A stretch of DNA of 64,000 nt from Bacilli bacterium (GTDB lineage Bacteria > Bacillota_I > Bacilli_A > RF39 > UBA660), in contig JAGBNN010000002.1 in NCBI GenBank assembly GCA_017634385.1, positions 62,001 to 126,000 on the forward strand, given 5' to 3'. Shown piece by piece: positions 27,659 through 35,772 of this stretch. Position 1 is the first letter of the stretch. Each line of letters begins with the position of its first letter. A program made the position numbers and the translations under genes. The notes under the pieces are model-generated. The model ran no database searches. It saw only the letters and a list, made by a program, of their open reading frames with translations, and was not told where the DNA came from.

Positions 27659-27962
27659 CAATTTTTATAAATGGTTCAAATATATTATATCCAAAAAAAT
27701 ATACTAAAGATGCAAATACTACTAAGAAAATCATTAGACCTATTTGAATTTTAGTTATCTTTTTTTGCCTTTTTTCTTCTTGAATTAAATCATCTTCATA
27801 CGCATCAATTACTTCTTCATCTTCATCAAATAGTCTATCTAAACCAATTACTTCATTATTTTGATTTTCAGTTTTAGAATCATTATTATTTATTACTTCA
27901 TTTAATGAAACAATATTTTTATTTTCATTTTTTTCTTCTAAAACTTCTATATTTTCGTTCAT
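27654..27962 (-). CDS. Small acidic single-pass membrane protein
   Basis: A 102-residue protein with an acidic, Asn/Glu-rich cytoplasmic region, a basic patch (EEKRQKKITK) and one C-terminal membrane helix (IQIGLMIFLVVFASLVYFFGY, about 74-94). I know no family. ATG 27962 is chosen because AGGAGG lies 6 bases upstream. It lies a few bases after hemW and likely shares its transcript. Two-part layout suggests a tail-anchored or N-in protein. Confidence 0.7.
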   Translation of the reverse strand: MNENIEVLEEKNENKNIVSLNEVINNNDSKTENQNNEVIGLDRLFDEDEEVIDAYEDDLIQEEKRQKKITKIQIGLMIFLVVFASLVYFFGYNIFEPFIKID

Positions 27963-27972
27963 AGTTTGCCTC

Positions 27973-29052
27973 CTATACAAAATTAATAAGTATATCGTTT
28001 AATACATATATATAATTACCATTTACATAAATATTATTATCATCTTCTATTAAATAACCTTCATTTATTAATTTTGTTATATTTTTAATATCTTTTATAT
28101 TTTTATTAAATTTATTTAAAAATTTCTCTTTATTTATTCCTTTTAATAATCGAAAACCTAGTATTAATTCATATTTTATTTTATCTTCTTGTGTTAATAT
28201 TTCTACATCTCTAATATTATTATCATTTATATATTTTGATAAATTTTTTGTATTAGTATATCTTTCATTATTTATATATCCAGCGGCAGATATTCCAAAT
28301 CCATAATATTCTTCATTATGCCAATAAGTCAAATTTGCTCTTGATTCATATCCTTCTTTAGCATAGTTACTTACTTCATAATGAATATATTTATCACTTA
28401 AATTATCATCAATTAATTTATACATTTCATAATCTAAATCTTCATTTATAGGTTTAGTATTATTAATTGATAATACAGTATTATCTTCTATAATTAAAGA
28501 ATAACAAGATATATGATTGATATCTAATTTTTTAATTTTATTTATATCATCTAGTAATTCTTCTTTTGTTTGATTTTGAAGTGCATAAATTAAATCGATA
28601 TTTATATTATCAAAATATTGTTTTGCTAGAGAAATTTTAGAATTAATAATATCACTTTTATAAGATCTATTTAAATATTTAAGATATTTATCATTAAATG
28701 TTTCAACACCAATACTTATTCTATTAATATTATTATCTTTAAATAATTTTAATTTTTCTTCAGTAATATCTTCTATATTACATTCAATTGTATATTCATA
28801 ATTATTATTTATCTTTAATATTTTTAATATATCAAATAATTTTTTTAATTCATCTATATCAAGTGAAGATGGTGTTCCACCACCTATATAGATTGTATTT
28901 AATATTTCACCTTTATATTCTTTTTTAATCTCATTTTCTAAAGCATCTAGATAAGAATTAATCCATTTTTTATTATATATAACTTTACAAAAGTCACAAT
29001 AAGAACATATAGATCTACAAAAAGGTATATGAATATATGCAGATTTAACCAT
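27973..29052 (-). CDS. hemW: HemW-type radical SAM protein
   Basis: Radical SAM protein of the HemW (heme chaperone, formerly HemN-like) family. The N-terminus has the cluster motif CRSICSYCDFC (CxxxCxxCxC), then YIGGGTPSSLD and the HemW-type RISIGVETFNDKYLKYLNR. The 359 residues include the C-terminal HemN_C-like region (YWHNEEYYGFGISAAGYINN, LGFRLLKGIN). The start overlaps the stop of the HerA-like gene by eight bases. Whether this organism makes or takes up heme is not visible here; family naming is more secure than function. Confidence 0.92.
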   Translation of the reverse strand: MVKSAYIHIPFCRSICSYCDFCKVIYNKKWINSYLDALENEIKKEYKGEILNTIYIGGGTPSSLDIDELKKLFDILKILKINNNYEYTIECNIEDITEEKLKLFKDNNINRISIGVETFNDKYLKYLNRSYKSDIINSKISLAKQYFDNINIDLIYALQNQTKEELLDDINKIKKLDINHISCYSLIIEDNTVLSINNTKPINEDLDYEMYKLIDDNLSDKYIHYEVSNYAKEGYESRANLTYWHNEEYYGFGISAAGYINNERYTNTKNLSKYINDNNIRDVEILTQEDKIKYELILGFRLLKGINKEKFLNKFNKNIKDIKNITKLINEGYLIEDDNNIYVNGNYIYVLNDILINFV

Positions 29053-30772
29053 TATACCAAGTATTCTTAATACTTATATTATCACTATTAGGTCTTGGAT
29101 CTGGTAAATCAAATCTAGATACTAGTGATACTTTAAATGAGTTACCAAACATTAACGCAAAACCAGGTTGAAGTGATTTAATTTTCATAATCATTTCATC
29201 AGTTACATTTGGTACTATCTTTCGTATATAATCTATATCTGTTGGATTGTTAAGTCTAAATACTATATAGTTTGAACATTGTGATAAAGTTGTATCACTA
29301 AGTTCAGAAGGTCTTTGTGTTATTAAGCATAATATAACACCATATTTTCTTCCTTCTTTTGCTATCTTTTCAAATATATTATATCCAATTAATTCTATAT
29401 CAGTATCATTTTGAACATATCTATGTGCTTCTTCTATAAATATATGAATTGGTTTTGAACCTCTAGGTGTTACTTTAAATGAATATTCTAAGAACATCTT
29501 AGATAATACTTTAATAATTATCTTAGCTTGTCTATCAGTAACAGAATTTATATTAAAATTAACTATTTGATAAGCATCTGATAATGACTCTACATATTGT
29601 TCTTTAGTTACATAATTCTCATATCTAAAGAATTCTCCAAATTCACCATCTATTATTGATTTTAATCTAACTTTTATAGAATTAACTTTATCATATATTG
29701 TATCACTCTTTAATGTACCTTCTGCGATAAAAGCAAGCTCTAAAGCTTCATATAATTGTTCTAAAGTATAATGAAGTTCTCCTTTTGGTAAATTTAATTC
29801 TATATCATCTGCAACAAAACTTCCTAAAAATTCAGAAACTAATTGCATTTCAGATATTTTACCTTCTTTATCTAATTGAAGACATTGTTTTAAAGTTCTT
29901 GTCCATCCTGGTACCACTACTTTTGTATTAAGATTTAATGTATTTGTACCAAAATTTGTTAATACTGCGATTAATTGATCTCTCATTTGAGCTGGAGATT
30001 TACCACTATATAATATTTCAAGCATTGCTCTTGATATTATGTCATTTTTACATTTTTCTTGAACTGCTTCTTCTTTTGAAAATATTGATACAACTCTAAG
30101 CATCTTTTCAATTATAGGTAATTGTTTAAAATTTTCTGCCTCTAATAAAAGTGCTAAATCTTCTACATCTAATAGCCAAATTGGTATTCTAAGCAAATAT
30201 GTAGTTGTATCTTTTAAATCAGTTGTATATGATTTATAATTTATTCCATTATAATTAGCTAGTGCATTATGATATTCACCAAATACATCAAATATAAATA
30301 TATTTGTATTAGGTTTTACATTATTGGAAAATATATTTTGAAGTAATCTTGCAACTGCACTTGATTTACCTGAACCACTATTACCTACTATAGAACTATG
30401 ATTTGAGAAAAATCCTTCTGGATTTAAATTTAAAGGATAATTAGAATATAATGGTAATTTACCAAAATTAACTGAATATCCTTGATTAGTATTTTCAGTT
30501 ATTATATTTAATTCTTCTCTATTAATTATTCTTACTGTAGATGCAAAAGATGGTTTAGTGTTTACACCTGATACAAATTCATTATTAATTATTTCTCCAA
30601 GCAACATTATAGTCGCAGTAGTTAAATCTAACGAAATTATTTCTCCTATAATTTTTTTACCTTGACATTCTATTGCAACGTGTAAATTAGAAAGTCCAGT
30701 TTTATTTGTTACATCTATTGTTAATTCTATTTTCAATAAATTTCCATCTATTGATATTATCTTCCCTAACAT
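29045..30772 (-). CDS. HerA-like DNA-translocating ATPase
   Basis: FtsK/HerA superfamily ATPase, 575 residues. An N-terminal HAS-barrel-like beta domain (1-90) precedes Walker A VGNSGSGKSSAVARLL (129-144). Walker B is IHIFIEEAHRY, followed by GRKYGVILCLITQRPSELSD and the hexamer arginine region CSNYIVFRLNN. Archaeal and bacterial HerA forms hexamers that pump DNA and usually work with NurA or another nuclease; none is next to it. It overlaps hemW by eight bases. DNA translocation is known for the family; its role here is not. Confidence 0.88.
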   Translation of the reverse strand: MLGKIISIDGNLLKIELTIDVTNKTGLSNLHVAIECQGKKIIGEIISLDLTTATIMLLGEIINNEFVSGVNTKPSFASTVRIINREELNIITENTNQGYSVNFGKLPLYSNYPLNLNPEGFFSNHSSIVGNSGSGKSSAVARLLQNIFSNNVKPNTNIFIFDVFGEYHNALANYNGINYKSYTTDLKDTTTYLLRIPIWLLDVEDLALLLEAENFKQLPIIEKMLRVVSIFSKEEAVQEKCKNDIISRAMLEILYSGKSPAQMRDQLIAVLTNFGTNTLNLNTKVVVPGWTRTLKQCLQLDKEGKISEMQLVSEFLGSFVADDIELNLPKGELHYTLEQLYEALELAFIAEGTLKSDTIYDKVNSIKVRLKSIIDGEFGEFFRYENYVTKEQYVESLSDAYQIVNFNINSVTDRQAKIIIKVLSKMFLEYSFKVTPRGSKPIHIFIEEAHRYVQNDTDIELIGYNIFEKIAKEGRKYGVILCLITQRPSELSDTTLSQCSNYIVFRLNNPTDIDYIRKIVPNVTDEMIMKIKSLQPGFALMFGNSFKVSLVSRFDLPDPRPNSDNISIKNTWYNG

Positions 30773-30810
30773 AACACACCTCTATTCTTTTATATATATT
30801 ATAATACCAT

Positions 30811-30841
30811 AAAAAAAGAAAATAGTTAACAACTATTTTCT
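30811..30841 (-). terminator. Terminator after cohesin/cadherin-like gene
   Basis: Hairpin GAAAATAGTT / AACTATTTTC followed by seven T residues. Confidence 0.85.
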
Positions 30842-33170
30842 AATTATTTGTAGTTTCGTCAACTTTTTCTGTAGGTTGTTCTTCTTGTGCTGGTTCTTCA
30901 GAAACTGTTTCGATTATTTCTTCTGTATTATTATCTACAGATGCTTCTGTAGGAACCTCTATAGGTTCTGTTATAGGAGTTTCTGATATTTCTTCAAAAT
31001 CTGATGAATCATCAGATGTTCCTACTGGTATTTCTTTTGTTTTATGTGGTAATCTTTTCTTTAAATATAAGAAATAGAATGCTAATAATGCAGCAAGTAA
31101 TAAAAGTATTATTAAACTAATAATTATTACTGGAGAAATGCTCTTCTTAACTCTAATGTTATATGTTGAAGTAGAAACTCCATCTTCTGCTGTAACTACT
31201 ATACTAATAACACTATTATTTTTTAATTTTTCATTGTTTTTAACAATTACATTTGTATTAACACCACTTGCAACATAACTTATTTTTAATTTGTTTTCAT
31301 TTTTAATTTTTAATACATAATCATATGTATCTCCATCGAAATCTAAATCATATTTTTCAATTGATACACTAGTTAATTTAGAATCTGATGATAATTCTTC
31401 ATTTGCATCTTTTCTTGTTACAACTATTTTATATGTTGTTTCACTACCATCTTCTGCTGTTACTTTTATTGTAACATTATTTTGACCTACTTCTAATTTA
31501 TCAGGTTTTTTAATATCAACCTTACTCTTATCAGACTTAGCAGTAGCAACAATATTTAATTTTGTTACTGTATTTAAAACGCTATAATTATATTTATATA
31601 CACTATCTGATAACATTATTTCTTTATTATTTATAGTTAAATTTTTTAATAATGAATTATTATCTTTTGCCGGTGTAGTATTGTTACTATTACTATTATT
31701 ATTATTTGTAGATTTATTTGTAGTACTTGATGATGATGAACCACCAGATTTATTTGCTTGATTTTCACCTGATCCAGAAGATGAACCACCAGAAGAGGAT
31801 GAATCTTTTTGTGATTGTCTAGTAATCTTTATAGTATAAGTTTTATTACTTCCATTTTGATTAGTTACAATTATTCTATATATATTACTGTCTCCAACTT
31901 TTAATGATTTTGTTCCTGTTCCTGTTATAGTTAAACCAGAAGCTGCTGTTGCAGTGATTTTTACCGATGTTACACTATTTGCAACTGTTGCATTATAATC
32001 TAAAGTTGAAGCTTTAAATTTAGATTCAATATCTGTATTTGTAACTTTTAAAGTTTTTAATACACAATTAGCTGTGTCAGCTGACAATCTATTTATTGTG
32101 ATTTTAAAATTCTTAGTAGCACCATTTTGTGCTTTTACAGTAAATTCTATAACATTGCTTCCAACTTCTAATTGTACTGTTTCTGTTAATGTTGATTTTG
32201 TAGTTCCTTTATAAACAATTGATGTTGTTGATTCTACTGGTGTTGCTTTTACTACTACTGAACTTACATTGTTTGCAACATCTTTTGAATATGTTGTTGT
32301 TGAATTAATAAATTCACCAGCAATATTTGTATTTGAAACTGATAAACTACTTAAATTAGTATTTGAATTAGCTCCTCTAGTTATATTAATTGTATATGTA
32401 GAAGTTGAATTATCTTCTGCTGTTACTACTACTGATATAGTATTACTTCCAGTATTTAATGAATGAGTACCTACTCCAGTTATTCCTTTTGCCTTTGAAT
32501 CCATTGCAGTAGCTGAAACTGTTACTGATGATACTGAGTTATCTACTGATAAATTATAATTTTTTGTATCAGGGTTAAATGATAACGATGTATTACTTAC
32601 AGTTAGATTTGACAATCTACTTTCATTACTTAATGTAGGTGTTGGATTTGATACATTAATTGTACAAAATGCATTTTCTATAGTTCTTCTTGAATCACTA
32701 CTTGTTACAAAATATGCACTTTGTGAAACTGAATCTGGTCCAAATGTAACTGTTCCGCTTCCAGCACTTTCTGCTTTAACTGTCATTGTTGCAATTATAA
32801 ATGTATTGGATGGTGTAACAGCACTTCCTGCAGTATAGCCTAAAGATAAATCAGGAACAGATCCATAGTTTTGCCATCCTGTACTTGGAGTAATATTACT
32901 TACAGTTATATTACCACTTGATGTTATTCTTCCGTATGCTCCACTTGCTCCTCCTGATAAAAATCCAGTTAAAGTACAAGTAGTAGTTCCACCAATTGAA
33001 AGATTTGTTGAATCGCAAGAAATCTTTGCTCCTGTATCAGTAGGATATGAAATATCCCCTGATAATTTTTTCATATTTTTTGCAAGATCATTTACTTGGA
33101 AAATTACTAATACCACTAGTAACATTATAATGAATACTACACTTAGTAAATTCTTTTTATTTTTCATCAT
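30840..33170 (-). CDS. Surface protein: cohesin-like head, five cadherin-like repeats, C-terminal anchor
   Basis: A 776-residue envelope protein. An N-terminal signal/anchor helix (about 8-25) is followed by a cohesin-like beta domain (about 45-165; ATMTVKAESAGSGTVTF matches the late strands of cohesins). Five repeats of the Cadherin_like beta-sandwich type (PF12733) follow near 183, 270, 366, 513 and 600, each opening L-x-x-L-x-(V/I)-x-N and closing T-Y-x-I-x-(I/V)-T-R. A Ser/Gly/Asn-rich linker separates repeats 3 and 4. A second membrane helix (PVIIISLIILLLLAALLAFY, about 684-705) and an acidic cytoplasmic tail end it. Two cysteines in the head may pair. The fold calls rest on pattern. Confidence 0.78.
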   Translation of the reverse strand: MMKNKKNLLSVVFIIMLLVVLVIFQVNDLAKNMKKLSGDISYPTDTGAKISCDSTNLSIGGTTTCTLTGFLSGGASGAYGRITSSGNITVSNITPSTGWQNYGSVPDLSLGYTAGSAVTPSNTFIIATMTVKAESAGSGTVTFGPDSVSQSAYFVTSSDSRRTIENAFCTINVSNPTPTLSNESRLSNLTVSNTSLSFNPDTKNYNLSVDNSVSSVTVSATAMDSKAKGITGVGTHSLNTGSNTISVVVTAEDNSTSTYTINITRGANSNTNLSSLSVSNTNIAGEFINSTTTYSKDVANNVSSVVVKATPVESTTSIVYKGTTKSTLTETVQLEVGSNVIEFTVKAQNGATKNFKITINRLSADTANCVLKTLKVTNTDIESKFKASTLDYNATVANSVTSVKITATAASGLTITGTGTKSLKVGDSNIYRIIVTNQNGSNKTYTIKITRQSQKDSSSSGGSSSGSGENQANKSGGSSSSSTTNKSTNNNNSNSNNTTPAKDNNSLLKNLTINNKEIMLSDSVYKYNYSVLNTVTKLNIVATAKSDKSKVDIKKPDKLEVGQNNVTIKVTAEDGSETTYKIVVTRKDANEELSSDSKLTSVSIEKYDLDFDGDTYDYVLKIKNENKLKISYVASGVNTNVIVKNNEKLKNNSVISIVVTAEDGVSTSTYNIRVKKSISPVIIISLIILLLLAALLAFYFLYLKKRLPHKTKEIPVGTSDDSSDFEEISETPITEPIEVPTEASVDNNTEEIIETVSEEPAQEEQPTEKVDETTNN

Positions 33171-33307
33171 ACATCATTTCTCCCTATCCTATATATTTAT
33201 TATAACACACAGAATTAAGTAATGTAATAATAAATATTTCATTTACACCTTTATATTATATATATGTAAATAGTATATCATTAAAATACATTTTTTACAA
33301 TAATTTT

Positions 33308-33315
33308 CATATAAT
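33308..33315 (+). promoter_or_regulatory. Possible -10 box of the flippase gene
   Basis: CATATAAT lies five bases ahead of the flippase ATG. It contains TATAAT and resembles the sigma-E -10 consensus CATACANT. No clear -35 and no ribosome site are seen, so a leaderless transcript is possible. Confidence 0.35.
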
Positions 33316-33320
33316 TTAAT

Positions 33321-34610
33321 ATGAGAAAAAGCAAATTTATAAAAAGTACAATTATTCTATTAATTGGAGGTTTTATAACTAAGATTTTAGGTATGTTTTT
33401 AAAAATTATTTTGACTAGAAAAATTGGTACTAAAACACTTGGATTATATATGTTAATTATGCCTACTTTTAACCTTTTTATAACGATTGCACAAAGTGGA
33501 TTTCCTATTTCTACTAGTAAACTTATTTCTGAAAATAAAATTAATAGTATCAAGGTGATTTTTTCTACTATATTCATGGCTTTAATAATTACATTTTTAC
33601 TAATGATATCACTTATATTCCTATCCCCTTTTATTGCAAATTTACTTCATAATAGTAATTTACGAATACCAATTATGTGTATTGGATTTACTCTTCCTTT
33701 TATTAGTATCTCAGATATAATAAGAAGTTATTTTTTTGGTAAAGAAAGAATGTTTCCTCATGTACTTTCTAATATATTCGAGCAAATACTTAGAATTATA
33801 ATATATATCTTTTTATTACCAAAAATAATTATAAATGGTGAAATTTTTACCATTTCTTTTATTATTTTAACTAATATTTTTAGTGAAATTATCTCAATTC
33901 TTGTTTTATATTTTTTCTTACCTAAAAAAATAAATGTTGCACAAATAAATCTAAAACCAAATATGGATATTATTAAAAGTATTTTAAATATATCAATACC
34001 TACCACAAGTTCAAGAATAATAGGAACACTTGGATATTTTTTTGAACCAATAATTCTTACTACTTTTTTATTAATAAATGGATATTCTAATAATTATATT
34101 ATATATGAATATGGCGTATTAAATGGATATGTAATGCCTCTTTTACTTTTACCTTCTTTCTTTTCTATGGCAATATCACAATCTATTTTACCTGTTATTA
34201 GTAATGGATATGCAAATAATAAAATACTTTATGTAAAAAACAAAATTAAACAAGCATTATTATTGTCATTTTGTATAGGTTTTATATTTACTTCGTTTAT
34301 ATATCTTTTTCCAAAATTTTGTATGGAATTTATTTATAATACTACTGAAGGTATTACTTATATTAAAGTACTTTCCCCTTTTTTCTTGCTTTTATACATT
34401 CAAGGGCCAATTAATTCTATTATGCAAGCATTAAATAAATCTACTGATATATTAAAATCAACATTATTTGGAATAATTTTAAAAATAATTTTAATAATTA
34501 TCCTTTCTTACTTACATATTGGAATATATGCTTTAATAATACCTACTATAATAAATATTATATTTGTAAGTTTGTTTAATATAATAAAAATAAGATCCAT
34601 ATTTAGATAA
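33321..34610 (+). CDS. spoVB: SpoVB-type MATE/MOP flippase
   Basis: Multi-pass membrane protein of the polysaccharide/lipid II flippase superfamily. The start (STIILLIGGFITKILGMFLK, then TRKIGTKTLGLYML) and the QSGFPISTSKLISE segment are hallmarks of the SpoVB branch, which acts in spore cortex formation. Twelve or more hydrophobic helices are seen. Length 429 is somewhat shorter than Bacillus SpoVB (about 518), as the last two helices seem missing. It is one of the few plus-strand genes. There is no Shine-Dalgarno site. Its stop overlaps the convergent ZIP gene. A general YtgP/MurJ-like role cannot be excluded. Confidence 0.85.
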   Translation: MRKSKFIKSTIILLIGGFITKILGMFLKIILTRKIGTKTLGLYMLIMPTFNLFITIAQSGFPISTSKLISENKINSIKVIFSTIFMALIITFLLMISLIFLSPFIANLLHNSNLRIPIMCIGFTLPFISISDIIRSYFFGKERMFPHVLSNIFEQILRIIIYIFLLPKIIINGEIFTISFIILTNIFSEIISILVLYFFLPKKINVAQINLKPNMDIIKSILNISIPTTSSRIIGTLGYFFEPIILTTFLLINGYSNNYIIYEYGVLNGYVMPLLLLPSFFSMAISQSILPVISNGYANNKILYVKNKIKQALLLSFCIGFIFTSFIYLFPKFCMEFIYNTTEGITYIKVLSPFFLLLYIQGPINSIMQALNKSTDILKSTLFGIILKIILIIILSYLHIGIYALIIPTIINIIFVSLFNIIKIRSIFR

Positions 34611-35337
34611 TCAAACTAATTATCATAAATAAAGATCCTATAAAAAATGAAACATAAAATAATTTTTTATTATTATAGTTTAATGCTTCTGGTACGAGTT
34701 CAAATATTGATATATAGCTCATTATTCCACAAACTAATGAAAGAAGCATACCTATTAAAAAATTAGAAATATATTTCTTTAAAAATATATATGATAGTGC
34801 TGCGCCCAATATTTCTGATATTGCACTAATAAAAGTATATATTATGGCTTTTGTTTTTTTATTCGTTGAATAATATATTGGTACTGCTATACTTATTCCT
34901 TCTGGTATATTATGAAGTGATATAGCAAGTGCTATTGATAATCCTAACTTTCTATCTATTGATGAAGTTATAAATGTTATAATTCCCTCTGGTATATTAT
35001 GAAAAATAATTCCTATCATAGATACTATACCTACTTTATATAGATTATTATCTTTAAATTTTATTTTATCAAACAAAGATATTAAAAATGAACCTAATAT
35101 AAAAAATATTAAAAATAATAATATACTCAAATATGTATTATATGATTTATTATAAAATCTAATTGATTCAAATAATAAATCAAGTAAAGACATAGTAATC
35201 ATTACTCCTGATGAAAACGATAAAGAAAATATAATAATATTTTTTATATTTTTAAAATTAAATAATATTATTAAAGATCCTATTAAAGTAGAAAAACCTG
35301 CTAAAGAAGTTATTAAAAAACTATAATTTATATTCAT
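34603..35337 (-). CDS. ZIP-family divalent metal transporter
   Basis: Eight-helix metal-ion transporter of the ZIP/GufA type. The two signature metal helices are GIIFHNIPEGIITF and ALAISLHNIPEGISIAVP, each with the H-N-x-P-E-G core, plus EILGA on the next helix. This allows Zn2+, Fe2+ or Mn2+ transport; the substrate is not determinable. About 244 residues from ATG 35337 (MNINYSFLITSLAG). An upstream TTG is possible, but neither has a clear ribosome site. The end overlaps the convergent flippase gene by eight bases. Confidence 0.92.
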   Translation of the reverse strand: MNINYSFLITSLAGFSTLIGSLIILFNFKNIKNIIIFSLSFSSGVMITMSLLDLLFESIRFYNKSYNTYLSILLFLIFFILGSFLISLFDKIKFKDNNLYKVGIVSMIGIIFHNIPEGIITFITSSIDRKLGLSIALAISLHNIPEGISIAVPIYYSTNKKTKAIIYTFISAISEILGAALSYIFLKKYISNFLIGMLLSLVCGIMSYISIFELVPEALNYNNKKLFYVSFFIGSLFMIISLII

Positions 35338-35371
35338 ACTATAATTAATGAATATATTTCCTTTATAGAAC

Positions 35372-35400
35372 AAAAAAAAGAGATTTTATAATCTCTTTTT
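35372..35400 (-). terminator. Terminator after small anchored protein gene
   Basis: Hairpin AAAAAGAGAT / ATCTCTTTTT followed by eight T residues, ahead of the ZIP gene. Confidence 0.85.
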
Positions 35401-35761
35401 AATTTTTTTGATATGATATTTTATTTCCTTCATTATCTTCAATAGTTAATATATTATCTTTTATTTTATAATTAACATTATTTATTGCTTCATCATTATC
35501 ATATTTAATAATTAATTTACTATCTCCTACTTTATAAGTAAATTTTGATTCATTTCCCTTATATGAATAAGTACCTTTGCCATTTGCATCAAATGTATAA
35601 TTTACACCATAATCAATACTATTTTCTGTTTTATAAGACCATCTACCGATAATTGGATTTGATATTATATTACTAGGATTTTTATATATAGTGGCAAGTA
35701 CTAATAATAATACTAATAATATAATTATTGATGATATATATATTACATTTTTATTTTTCAT
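35399..35761 (-). CDS. Small membrane-anchored beta protein (DUF5640/lipocalin-like)
   Basis: A 120-residue protein with an N-terminal anchor (VIYISSIIILLVLLLVLATIY) and an outside beta domain. The pattern GRWSYKTEN, NYTFDANGKGTYSYKGN, YKVGDSKLIIKYDN, YKIKDNILTIEDNEG resembles the small calycin/DUF5640-type domain common on Firmicute cell surfaces. ATG 35761 has AAGGATG upstream; an ATG three codons earlier is less well spaced. It follows the large InlB-repeat gene by about 11 bases, so it may share its transcript. Confidence 0.72.
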   Translation of the reverse strand: MKNKNVIYISSIIILLVLLLVLATIYKNPSNIISNPIIGRWSYKTENSIDYGVNYTFDANGKGTYSYKGNESKFTYKVGDSKLIIKYDNDEAINNVNYKIKDNILTIEDNEGNKISYQKN

Positions 35762-35772
35762 AATACACATCC

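Noticed and set aside
31680..31810. Low-complexity Ser/Asn/Gly stretch as a mobile or satellite repeat
   Set aside because: It lies in frame within the surface protein and is an ordinary flexible linker between beta domains.
33281..33577. Minus-strand open frame of 98 codons opposite the flippase start
   Set aside because: It has no ribosome site and overlaps the well-supported flippase; it is a shadow frame.
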